Shown here one piece after another: positions 37,201 to 43,465 of a DNA stretch of 64,000 nt. A program made the position numbers and the translations under genes. Under the pieces are notes generated by a model. That model did no database searches and was not told the DNA's origin. It saw nothing but the letters and a program-made list of their open reading frames with translations. Every line of letters begins with the position of its first letter. The stretch's first letter is position 1. This DNA comes from Mariniplasma anaerobium. GTDB taxonomy: Bacteria > Bacillota_I > Bacilli_A > Acholeplasmatales > Acholeplasmataceae. The stretch lies in assembly GCF_016865445.1 (NCBI RefSeq), contig NZ_AP024412.1:1550001-1614000 (forward strand), read 5' to 3'.

Positions 37201-40200
37201 GATCATAATGTTTATCTGGTGTTACATCACCTTTAGCCCATGCAGAAATAATATAATTACTTCCTGCTTCAAATTCTGAACTTGTCAGTGTGGTTTCAAT
37301 ATATTTACCTAAGTCAGCATCACCAATTATTCGAATGTAATAATCACCTAGAATACTATCATATAAATCGCCTTGTTGATTTTCAATACCATCATAAACT
37401 CGAGTTGCATTACTCAATGTCCATCCAGCTGTGTTCATCTCAAATGATGGATTGTCCAGTATATTAACTCGAGTGTCTTGAAATGCATTCGTAATTTGAA
37501 TATTATCAAAGTAAGCTCGTCCATTAACGCTATTATATAGTTTTATTGTAACTATTGTATTATCAGATGTTACATCAAAATCTACTTCTAGATATTTCCA
37601 TTCACCTAACTGATCATTTATTGGAGTATATTCTGTGCTCCCATCAACTGTGACAGCAAGATAGGCGTCCTCTGAAGTATCTCCATAAATGTAACCACTT
37701 AATTTATAATCATCTCCTTGATCAAGAATGATTTGTTGTTCTAGATGTGCTACTTGATTAGGATAAACAAATATATAAGCCGCCTTATCACCAAACAAAC
37801 TCTGCGTAGTTAAATAACTTCCAACTGGATTTTTAAAGAAGCCTGCATTTGAATCAATAACAAAATCCCAATTTGTATCAGTACTAAGTGTATTATACTC
37901 AAAGCTATGGTTTCCAATTGGATTTAATTGAGTTTTTTGAGGAAGTGATGATTCAACGAGTTTATGATTTAAAAATAAATTTTTACTTTCAAATGTTCCA
38001 GTCCAAGGATTCAAATATCTATAATATGTAGCATTTCCAAAATCATCTAAAATATTTACTGTATGTCCATAACTATCAAATGTATACATCACTGAATTTC
38101 CTAGATGATCTTCAAATGTTGTTTGATATAACGCATATTCAACATCAATGAATCCTAGATTGTCACTACCCATGGTATATTTATATTGATCAACTTTATT
38201 TAACGTGTCATATTGGATTTCAAGATTCAGTCCTTCACTTGAAGTTATCGAATCTAGTCTATCATCTCCGCCTAGTGAATCATAATAATCATAAATTACT
38301 GTATCTGAAGATGCATTTGCCATAAATGTTGAAAATCCTTGGTATGTAGAATTCACAATATCTAAATAACTTACTTGTCCTCTATAATCCTTATGATATG
38401 TGACACTAGATAAGTTTTTGTTGTTATTCAGTGCATTTGAAGAATATTCATATTCTATAACTTCAACTAAATTATATGAAGTACAATTTCCGTCTACATC
38501 CCATGTTTGAGCAAGTTGAATTAATTGGTATTCTAAATTATCATCTGTTGAATCATATTCAAAAGATATAAAATTACCATAAAAATCAGAAACTTTATCT
38601 AATCTATTGTTAGCATCATGATGAATATTTAAAAACTGTCCTGTCTTAAGATCTTCGATTCTAACAAGTCTTCCATTATCATAGATACTTCTAATCCTAT
38701 CAGGAGTATACACAATAATATCTAGATTTTGATCATTATTATAATCATCAACTACAAGAATGTTTCGGCTTCCATCATCTGCTAAGTACGTCGTTAGATT
38801 ATAGTCCCTAATAAGTGGTTCATCGGTTGCAAAATCTGCAGGAACATACTCAAAATAAGTCTTACTTCCGTTCGAATTTGTAACTATTCGTTCACCAGTT
38901 GTTGCATTTACCGATGCATAACTATCAAAATTCGTTCTCCATCCTAACCCATATCCTATATTAACATCTTTAAGATTTTCACTATAATACATGCCTATGT
39001 CAATAACAAGACCGTCATGTTTTCCAAAATAATCATTTCTAACAAAATTGAGCTCTCCAGTAAAATCATTAATCATAGCGGTTCCTGCATCACCAACCGG
39101 AGCACTGTGATAAGTCCAAAAGTTATATAGTCCTGTTGTGTACTGATAACCTACTATAACATTAGGTCCAATTGTATCTCCATATTCTTCTGATGCAAAA
39201 TACATATGATCGTTAGTTACTAGTGTCTGTTTGCTTAATTCAACAATACCAACTGAGCGATTATCTTCTAACCAATCATTCATAGCTTTTGTCATATCCC
39301 AGCGATAATACTCAATGCCTATATCTCCAGGATACACATAATCATAATCTTCAATAAATGTGTCTACATCGTTAAATGTATTTCTAGTAATATTGGTCCA
39401 TGATGACGTATAATTGACTTTTTTTAAGTTGATTTGACAACTTAAATAGTCACAATGATTATAAGTTGTTCCATAATATGTTCTTAACTGCAGATGTGCA
39501 TAACTTACAATCGCATCATCTGGAATCTCTGCGGTTGAAATTTCGATATAACTTTTATAGCTATCTATGCTGTTTTTTCCGACCATAAGAAAACTGCCAT
39601 ATTCAAATGCTTTTGAAGATGTGACATATTTATCTCGTATGCCTGGATTATCAGATCCATTAATCACTAAACTTGGATCAATTTTCACTGGATATGATGC
39701 TGTTTGTAACCACTCATCATTTGGAATGATTGTGATTTGATACACTTTATTACCTATATGATTAAGTTCATATGAAACATCATATGATGTATTTAATTCA
39801 TCATCTATCATATATAGTTCATCAAAGGAAAAAAGAACCTCATCATCTTGGTTTAAAAATAAAATACTTCCATTTTCATCTTGAATAAGAGATAAATCTT
39901 TTAGTTTATATTCAAATGTTAAACTGAATTCTTCAATATAGTTGTTGAGAATAATATTTTCTTTAATTTTACTACCGGTTAATATATACTCAATATCCAC
40001 ATCTTGAAGAACTTGACTATATAAAACTGATTGATTAATATTTATCAGTTCTTTGATATCATTTGATTCTGTTTTAGATTCATCATATTTCACAGTTGAT
40101 TGATTAATATCAAGAATACTCCAATCAATACTATACTTATCTAATGTTAATTTAATCGACTTATTATCATCAATTTTTTTCGGGAATTTCACTTTAAATT

Positions 40201-40618
40201 TATTATCCTTATTTTCTAACTCATTTCCAGTATCATATAAACTATTATTGATTTGCTTCCACTTTCCATCTTTTTGATAATGAATAACATCGTTATACAT
40301 AGCTACTTCATATGTTCCATCTACTTTGCGAAATGTTTTAGATGTTTCTGTTCTCTCATCTATCATCTCAGATTCTATAGCTACTTGACTTTGATCAAAA
40401 TCAGGATCATTCGTTGTTGGGTAGCTATCAAATGAAGACTGTTCTGTTATAAGTTCTTGATTTTCAATCGTTGCAGCTTGTACTTGAAATGCACTCCATG
40501 GTACTAAACTCCACAGTTGCCCAAACAATGCTAAAAAAACAAGCATTTTTGTACTTGCTTTTAACAATCTTACTAAAACCAAAATCTGTTGATTCTTTAA
40601 AGGTTCTTTCTTAAACAT
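34289..40618 (-). CDS. Secreted Rhs/YD-repeat toxin, WapA-like, full length
   Basis: 2109 aa. N-terminal signal or membrane segment (about 27-50, ending V-Q-A-A), then a DNRLRE-type region near 330-470 (AYVTSSKAFEYG, IPDDAIVSYAHLQLR), carbohydrate-binding-like jelly-roll domains (about 900-1220), many YD repeats (Y-D-x-x-G-N), and the RHS-associated core ending D-P-S-G-Y-C at about 1941. The last about 168 residues are a variable tip with a hydrophobic Gly-rich stretch (VVIDITGGLIVGGGIAIVI), suggesting membrane action. The plan is that of B. subtilis WapA, a contact-dependent toxin carrier. GGGGAG site before the ATG. The tip's activity is unknown. Confidence 0.88.
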   Translation of the reverse strand: MFKKEPLKNQQILVLVRLLKASTKMLVFLALFGQLWSLVPWSAFQVQAATIENQELITEQSSFDSYPTTNDPDFDQSQVAIESEMIDERTETSKTFRKVDGTYEVAMYNDVIHYQKDGKWKQINNSLYDTGNELENKDNKFKVKFPKKIDDNKSIKLTLDKYSIDWSILDINQSTVKYDESKTESNDIKELININQSVLYSQVLQDVDIEYILTGSKIKENIILNNYIEEFSLTFEYKLKDLSLIQDENGSILFLNQDDEVLFSFDELYMIDDELNTSYDVSYELNHIGNKVYQITIIPNDEWLQTASYPVKIDPSLVINGSDNPGIRDKYVTSSKAFEYGSFLMVGKNSIDSYKSYIEISTAEIPDDAIVSYAHLQLRTYYGTTYNHCDYLSCQINLKKVNYTSSWTNITRNTFNDVDTFIEDYDYVYPGDIGIEYYRWDMTKAMNDWLEDNRSVGIVELSKQTLVTNDHMYFASEEYGDTIGPNVIVGYQYTTGLYNFWTYHSAPVGDAGTAMINDFTGELNFVRNDYFGKHDGLVIDIGMYYSENLKDVNIGYGLGWRTNFDSYASVNATTGERIVTNSNGSKTYFEYVPADFATDEPLIRDYNLTTYLADDGSRNILVVDDYNNDQNLDIIVYTPDRIRSIYDNGRLVRIEDLKTGQFLNIHHDANNRLDKVSDFYGNFISFEYDSTDDNLEYQLIQLAQTWDVDGNCTSYNLVEVIEYEYSSNALNNNKNLSSVTYHKDYRGQVSYLDIVNSTYQGFSTFMANASSDTVIYDYYDSLGGDDRLDSITSSEGLNLEIQYDTLNKVDQYKYTMGSDNLGFIDVEYALYQTTFEDHLGNSVMYTFDSYGHTVNILDDFGNATYYRYLNPWTGTFESKNLFLNHKLVESSLPQKTQLNPIGNHSFEYNTLSTDTNWDFVIDSNAGFFKNPVGSYLTTQSLFGDKAAYIFVYPNQVAHLEQQIILDQGDDYKLSGYIYGDTSEDAYLAVTVDGSTEYTPINDQLGEWKYLEVDFDVTSDNTIVTIKLYNSVNGRAYFDNIQITNAFQDTRVNILDNPSFEMNTAGWTLSNATRVYDGIENQQGDLYDSILGDYYIRIIGDADLGKYIETTLTSSEFEAGSNYIISAWAKGDVTPDKHYDQNPDGRAFGIYVTLSDGTNSDEYYYEFDSDIESWQYQASKIYVDSTITSINVKVYYRGEGTVYFDGIQMYNESFGTEYSYDAYGNTEYIRTPESSGVIFNEYNEDNRFLLDQSTDQNNKVTYYGAYSSGLFKDVSQNNVAATITYNEYNKAYRVEIGEDANDDGVVDGSYYQNYLYYTTQGQYISKTTDEFGSEIEYTRGLLNGLLTSFDNEIDIATNYTYDEKGRIKTISKDDSTITYHYTGDVLDEIQMNGMTYKLEYDDLYRLEYVYIGTGTEGTFSGSMLKEYTYDTDIASNVTYETSRIFEEIFGNGDKIKITYNDENQIEGLWFYETDHYVQRYSYEYNQSGNLTVLKDLRDNQEYYYNYDLVGRIRKVTNQDGNVISYDYDNAGNLHIYTFDIEGYSRTTTFNYNLTSGIYDNTEFGDVTKNYTFETDDLRRLVDISITLNTTTINTVLYSYYEGVDVTYGDVSRRIKTITQTNGHHYITQTMEYNEQGYITKITDFSSDIMEYYYDENNQLIRENNEIDDYTFTYAYDDYGNLTTQSYYNFAQGNNTLPTPLQTEVYGYDSTWKDKISSMVYIDVLNSSLSYTLTFVYDNSGNVTEIDDTRGTSYDKSFTWEGRSLISQTIGSMTSTYTYNQDGIRDSKTVGTVTTTYYLNGSLVLYETDGTNEIYYTYDVDGSLISMRYNGSEYFYMFDALGNVSYLIDSDGYTVVYYRYDAYGNITVQTSSALANANPYRYRGYRYDQESGLYYLQSRYYNPETGRFINADGMLKASDTVLGHNMFTYTENNPVMNVDPSGYCLANANGDSVNPEWRPRCNPYDQYPGMNGGNWGPGNTDDLAVVIDITGGLIVGGGIAIVINFTDQYIEIYLHYGVYISDAPLSIDIGFVDNYDKPGDYKGQFMSTSISGKLLGAGHAWSVDIEVLDFYIEDGPRTTFITFGTSHFSYTYQLYLVDEEEVPYFIYYWGE
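34794..35599 (-). repeat. Rhs core repeat, copy 1 (within the full-length gene)
   Basis: Partner of 32952-33757, same length. The repeats could recombine and swap the EndoU tip and its immunity gene onto the full-length protein. Confidence 0.9.
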
Positions 40619-40689
40619 ATTTAATTATCTCCCCTATTTTATTTTTTGAAACTAATTAAGTGCATGTTATCATGAAAAATAAAAAAAGT

Positions 40690-40725
40690 AAATAGTATAT
40701 TTAATTATTATACAAATAGTATATT
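40690..40725 (-). promoter_or_regulatory. rhs promoter region with paired direct repeats
   Basis: A 12-bp word AAATAGTATATT occurs at 40690-40701 and 40714-40725, on either side of a minus-strand TATAAT (40707-40712). No good -35, so the promoter may be activated or repressed by a factor on these repeats. They share AAATAGT with the XRE operator half-site. Confidence 0.45.
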
Positions 40726-41140
40726 GTAATATCTTCGATAAATATATTAGACTTTATATTTTACCTTCTAAGGGATTTTGATATAAACATGAGTTTTGAT
40801 ACATGCCTACCGGATAAAATGTATTGTGGTAGGTGAGGGATAGGTAGGCATGCCTGTTTAAGACCGACAGGTCTTTCGTTTAAGGGTCTTTTATCTTTTG
40901 ATCTTTATATCGTCCCAAGTAACTTGGATCTCATAGCGGTATCATCAGCGAGATACATATATAGATCACTGTATATCACAATAACGGTCCTCATGAAAGA
41001 TACTCTGATAGAATAGATAAAATAATAGGTTAAGATAGTCTTAAAAGAGTAGTAATACAAGAGTATAGACATTTTGTGTATACACTTTCTTATTTAGGAT
41101 ACAGTTTCTTATTTGTATGGTATACACTTATACACAACAT
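40726..41140. other. Repeat-rich noncoding region, possible replication origin of the element
   Basis: No gene from 40619 to 41273. Seen here: a 10-bp inverted repeat CATGCCTACC (40802-40811) / GGTAGGCATG (40843-40852) with an extra GGTAGG at 40828; a hairpin AGACC/GGTCT (40861-40874); the palindrome CCAAGTAACTTGG near 40914; near-identical 15-mers at 41081-41095 and 41100-41114 (TTTCTTATTT core); GTATACACTT at 41078 and 41120; and the palindrome GTGTATACAC at 41076. These could be iterons. Position next to the replication-like genes supports an origin. Confidence 0.4.
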
Positions 41141-41177
41141 AAAATAAAAAAACACCTGGGCTTAATTTTACCAGGTG
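41141..41177 (-). terminator. Terminator of the replication-module operon
   Basis: CACCTGG (41153-41159) with CCAGGTG (41171-41177), U-rich tract on the minus strand from A-rich 41141-41152. Confidence 0.8.
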
Positions 41178-41240
41178 AATCATCTATTTCTAAGAGTATT
41201 TATAATGTTTTTGTTTGTCTTATGGTCTCATATGCGCTCT

Positions 41241-41262
41241 AAAACAGCCTCTATAAGAGGCT
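41241..41262 (-). terminator. First terminator after the winged-helix gene
   Basis: AGCCTCT (41246-41252) with AGAGGCT (41256-41262), short loop, then U-containing tract on the minus strand. Weaker than the next one. Confidence 0.55.
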
Positions 41263-41273
41263 TATTTTCATAT

Positions 41274-41948
41274 TCAGTTCATAACTACCCCCACATCAGT
41301 TTCCTCGTATATGCTTTGAATATTTGCATATATTTGTTCTTCAGATGCTTTATATGATGCTAACGTTAATTCTTCGTTTTTTTCTTCTTTGTAAAAGTAT
41401 TTCTTTTGTTGGATTACTACATATGCATTATAAGCTTGTTTAAGGTTGTTTTTCTTAATGTTTACCCAGTCAACAAGCGTATACATCTTTTTACGAATGA
41501 AACGTCTCTCACGTGATTTTTTAACGCCTTTAGAATATAGTTTATTATCAAAGTCTGTGACTCTTAGATAATCTAAGATAAGAGGAACATTTAACTTCAA
41601 AATACGACCATTAGTTAGACCTAAACTAGCATCTTTCACATGGTATTCGCACTCATCTACATCTTTAACAAAGCCCATGTCTCTAAGCTTTCTCAGTGCT
41701 TGTTTGATACTGTTGATGCTCGTATCTGCTCCATAATCATTTAAAAGTCTTAAGATACCTGTATTTGATATAAATAGCACTGGATTAGTTCTATGCATGT
41801 AGATCAATAAATGGATCACTTTATTCCATACTTCTATATCAGAGTTAGCATAAAAGGAAGTTGCTCCATTCATCATATAATGCGGATGCACTTTTACATG
41901 AGGGAAATGATTTGATTTTTTATATGTTTTATTAAGTGCAGCTTGCAT
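41274..41948 (-). CDS. Winged-helix protein, possible replication initiator of the island
   Basis: 224 aa. Residues about 35-95 look like a winged helix-turn-helix (WNKVIHLLIYM, NTGILRLLNDYG, INSIKQALRKLRDMGF), followed by a basic stretch (VKKSRERRFIRKK) and a Lys/Glu-rich C-terminal helix. The arrangement recalls plasmid and phage replication initiators or replisome organisers, and the neighbour is DnaD-like. AAGGAG site precedes the ATG. Last gene of the module, next to the repeat-rich region. The exact family is not recognised. Confidence 0.55.
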   Translation of the reverse strand: MQAALNKTYKKSNHFPHVKVHPHYMMNGATSFYANSDIEVWNKVIHLLIYMHRTNPVLFISNTGILRLLNDYGADTSINSIKQALRKLRDMGFVKDVDECEYHVKDASLGLTNGRILKLNVPLILDYLRVTDFDNKLYSKGVKKSRERRFIRKKMYTLVDWVNIKKNNLKQAYNAYVVIQQKKYFYKEEKNEELTLASYKASEEQIYANIQSIYEETDVGVVMN

Positions 41949-41973
41949 AGTTTAAGTTAACTCCTTTTTGAGT

Positions 41974-42354
41974 TTATGTTTCCATTTTTTCTAAGCTTTT
42001 AACGTAATCATCCATCCAATCAGGTTCAGAAACTGCTTGTTTCTTTTTATAGGTCTTTTTCTTTGACTTAGGACGTATGAGTTTAAGTAGTGCATCTTCG
42101 GGTGTTTTGACGTGTTTTAACCACCCATTTAATGCGGATACCATGTATTGATAGTGTGGTATATATCCCTCTTTGTACTTTAATATAAAGATTAACATGG
42201 CATTAAGTATGGCTGTAGAGACTTCCATGTGATCCTGATAAAGTTTAACGACATCTTTTTTTAAAGAATCATCTATATTCTTACAATACATGTCTAGTAT
42301 GATCATGGGATCAGCCATGGCTAAGCTATAAACTTTTTCGTTGATTGTATTCAT
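41974..42354 (-). CDS. DnaD-like replication protein
   Basis: 126 aa. The middle part (about 45-95) resembles the DnaD/DnaB-II helical domain: I-L-N-A-M-L-I-F-I-L-K-Y, then the Y-x-x-x-V-x-x-L-N-x-W-L-K core and the T-P-E-D-A-L turn. A basic linker (KPKSKKKTYKKK-like) and a short acidic C terminus follow. Such proteins help load helicase in low-GC Gram-positive phages and plasmids. GGAGTAAACG lies upstream of the ATG. A 22-codon ORF at 42351-42419 overlaps its start and could couple translation. Confidence 0.6.
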   Translation of the reverse strand: MNTINEKVYSLAMADPMIILDMYCKNIDDSLKKDVVKLYQDHMEVSTAILNAMLIFILKYKEGYIPHYQYMVSALNGWLKHVKTPEDALLKLIRPKSKKKTYKKKQAVSEPDWMDDYVKSLEKMET

Positions 42355-42422
42355 ATTACGTTTACTCCAATCGTTTTAGAAATCTTTTCGAGTTTTATTC
42401 TATGTTGATCTATAATCATATC

Positions 42423-42472
42423 GAACACAAGTTTTCACTTCTCCCCCAGAGTTATTCTTGTGTTCTTTTTTT
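42423..42472 (+). terminator. Hairpin with T run, plus-strand orientation
   Basis: GAACACAAG (42423-42431) with CTTGTGTTC (42457-42465), 25-nt loop, then seven T. It points against the operon, so it may block antisense transcription or end a small plus-strand RNA. Confidence 0.5.
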
Positions 42473-42537
42473 ATTTAAGATAGAGATTGAGCCTTTTATG
42501 GTGGATGCTCAGCACCAGGGGGAAAATAAAATGAAAT

Positions 42538-42684
42538 CTAAATTTGATTTGCTTTATATTTGATTAAGGTTTTTAAAAGACTTAACAATACATATATTTT
42601 TTCATTTTCTTTTAGTTTATCTTTTGCATCAATACTTCGTTTAGCTATGCTCATCATTTTTGCTCTCTCGTTATAATTAATCAT
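42538..42684 (-). CDS. Small basic protein of the island, 48 aa
   Basis: 48 codons, Lys-rich and probably helical (starts M-I-N-Y-N-E-R-A-K). Its ATG overlaps the stop of the 39-aa membrane protein (ATGA), so it is read by coupled translation. No family recognised. Confidence 0.55.
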   Translation of the reverse strand: MINYNERAKMMSIAKRSIDAKDKLKENEKIYVLLSLLKTLIKYKANQI

Positions 42685-42800
42685 TTGATATCACCTTGTG
42701 ATATTTTTTTATTTTTACGGTAATAGATATACATGGGTAGTGTAAAGAATGAACATCCGATCAGACCACCAATAAAAATATAAATAATAGCTTCAATCAT
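42681..42800 (-). CDS. Small single-helix membrane protein of the island, 39 aa
   Basis: 39 codons: one hydrophobic helix (residues about 3-27, with G-G-L-I-G-C) and a basic tail (Y-R-K-N-K-K). ATGA overlap with the 64-aa gene upstream and with the 48-aa gene downstream supports expression. Function unknown; such proteins occur in phage and plasmid modules. Confidence 0.55.
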   Translation of the reverse strand: MIEAIIYIFIGGLIGCSFFTLPMYIYYRKNKKISQGDIK

Positions 42801-42991
42801 GATTTTACCCCAGGATTAAAGACTGGAAACAAATGCATCTTTAATTGTCCTGGATGAATTGGAATTTCCTGATTTTCTAGTCCGTCATCTTTTCTAAATT
42901 TAGTTTCTTTTTTGATTGCTTCTAAGATTGCTTTTGTTCTTACCAAAGTTGCTTTTACTTGTTTAACATTATTACTTTTGTTCTTGGACAT
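42797..42991 (-). CDS. Small protein of the island, 64 aa, unknown
   Basis: 64 aa, basic N-terminal half (KNKSNNVKQVKATLVRTK), no membrane segment. GGGAGG lies 8 bp before the ATG. First of three tightly overlapping small genes. The long inverted repeat at 43018-43084 is just upstream, in the position of a control element. No family recognised. Confidence 0.65.
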   Translation of the reverse strand: MSKNKSNNVKQVKATLVRTKAILEAIKKETKFRKDDGLENQEIPIHPGQLKMHLFPVFNPGVKS

Positions 42992-43017
42992 TTTAATACC
43001 TCCCTGATATAGATTTA

Positions 43018-43084
43018 TAGTCCTAATTTGGGCTATAAAAGATACGTTATCAGGCTGTACCTTTTATAGCTCAAATTAAGACTA
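43018..43084. other. Long inverted repeat, 24-bp arms
   Basis: 43018-43041 pairs with 43061-43084 with two mismatches and a 19-nt loop. No long T run follows. It lies in the leader of the small-gene operon and could be an operator, an attenuator or a single-strand origin. Confidence 0.7.
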
Positions 43085-43095
43085 CAATGTTCAAT

Positions 43096-43329
43096 TTAAA
43101 AAGCACAAGCCTGATTTTGTACTCTTTTGTTAGTGTTATCTCTAATTCTATGAATTCTTTCTAATTCTTTCTCATCATATCCACCTAGGCTAGATAGCAT
43201 GAATTCATCAGCAAGACTTTTGTTGTAATCTAAACATTCTAAAACTAAACTGTATATTCTTAAATCTGATATATTAAAAATTTCAGCTTCTGTAGTAATG
43301 ATTTTTCTAACTCTTTGGAAGTTCATCAT
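43096..43329 (-). CDS. Small soluble protein of the island, 77 aa
   Basis: 77 aa, mixed charge, helical by composition, no recognised family. I start it at the ATG at 43329 (M-M-N-F-Q-R-V), because AAGGGGG is just upstream; an in-frame GTG further up would run through the hairpin at 43345. First gene of the island's right end, reading inward from attR. Confidence 0.6.
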   Translation of the reverse strand: MMNFQRVRKIITTEAEIFNISDLRIYSLVLECLDYNKSLADEFMLSSLGGYDEKELERIHRIRDNTNKRVQNQACAF

Positions 43330-43344
43330 ATCCCCCTTAAATAA

Positions 43345-43372
43345 TAAAACACCCATTTTATTGGGTGTTTTA
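43345..43372. terminator. Hairpin between attR and the first island gene
   Basis: Perfect 11-bp stem TAAAACACCCA (43345-43355) with TGGGTGTTTTA (43362-43372), loop of 6. T-rich arms; may terminate in either direction or insulate the island from phoR. Confidence 0.6.
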
Positions 43373-43382
43373 CTATTGAGGA

Positions 43383-43426
43383 CTCCAAAACCGTTAGTAC
43401 GGGTTCAAATCCTGTTATCCCTGCCA
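43383..43426 (+). repeat. attR: 44-bp copy of the tRNA-Trp 3' end
   Basis: Identical to 29893-29936 from the anticodon loop to CCA; the flanking bases differ on both sides. It lacks the 5' half, so it is not a tRNA gene. Confidence 0.95.
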
Positions 43427-43438
43427 TTTATAAATTTG

Positions 43439-43465
43439 AAAGAGCATTTGCATGCTCTTTTTTTT
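43439..43465 (+). terminator. Ancestral tRNA-Trp terminator, now beside attR
   Basis: 9-bp stem AAAGAGCAT (43439-43447) with ATGCTCTTT (43452-43460), loop of 4, T run to 43465 on the plus strand. It may also serve phoR on the other strand. Confidence 0.75.

Larger units (their letters stand above)
29893..43426. mobile_element. Genomic island integrated in tRNA-Trp (44-bp att repeats)
   Basis: Bounded by a perfect 44-bp repeat: attL is the 3' part of the intact tRNA-Trp (29893-29936) and attR a copy at 43383-43426, which is followed by a good intrinsic terminator, presumably the original tRNA-Trp terminator. About 13.5 kb. Contents: XRE/PIN pair, tyrosine-recombinase fragment, Rhs toxin cluster, replication-like module. 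The integrase is truncated, so the element is probably fixed unless helped in trans. Confidence 0.88.

Noticed and set aside
32423-40618. The two Rhs frames as one gene split by a frameshift
   Set aside because: The second frame repeats the core of the first and is separated from it by a complete tip, stop codon and the MSFEYS gene, so it is a duplication, not a frameshift.
41076-41130. CRISPR-like repeats
   Set aside because: Only two near-identical 15-mers with a 4-bp gap; no spacer array and no cas gene. Better read as iteron-like repeats.
42345-42563. 72-aa plus-strand frame
   Set aside because: It crosses a terminator-like hairpin and lies antisense to the replication operon leader, with no ribosome site.
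43383-43426. Second tRNA-Trp gene
   Set aside because: Only the part from the anticodon loop to CCA is present; the acceptor 5' strand and D arm are missing. It is an att site.
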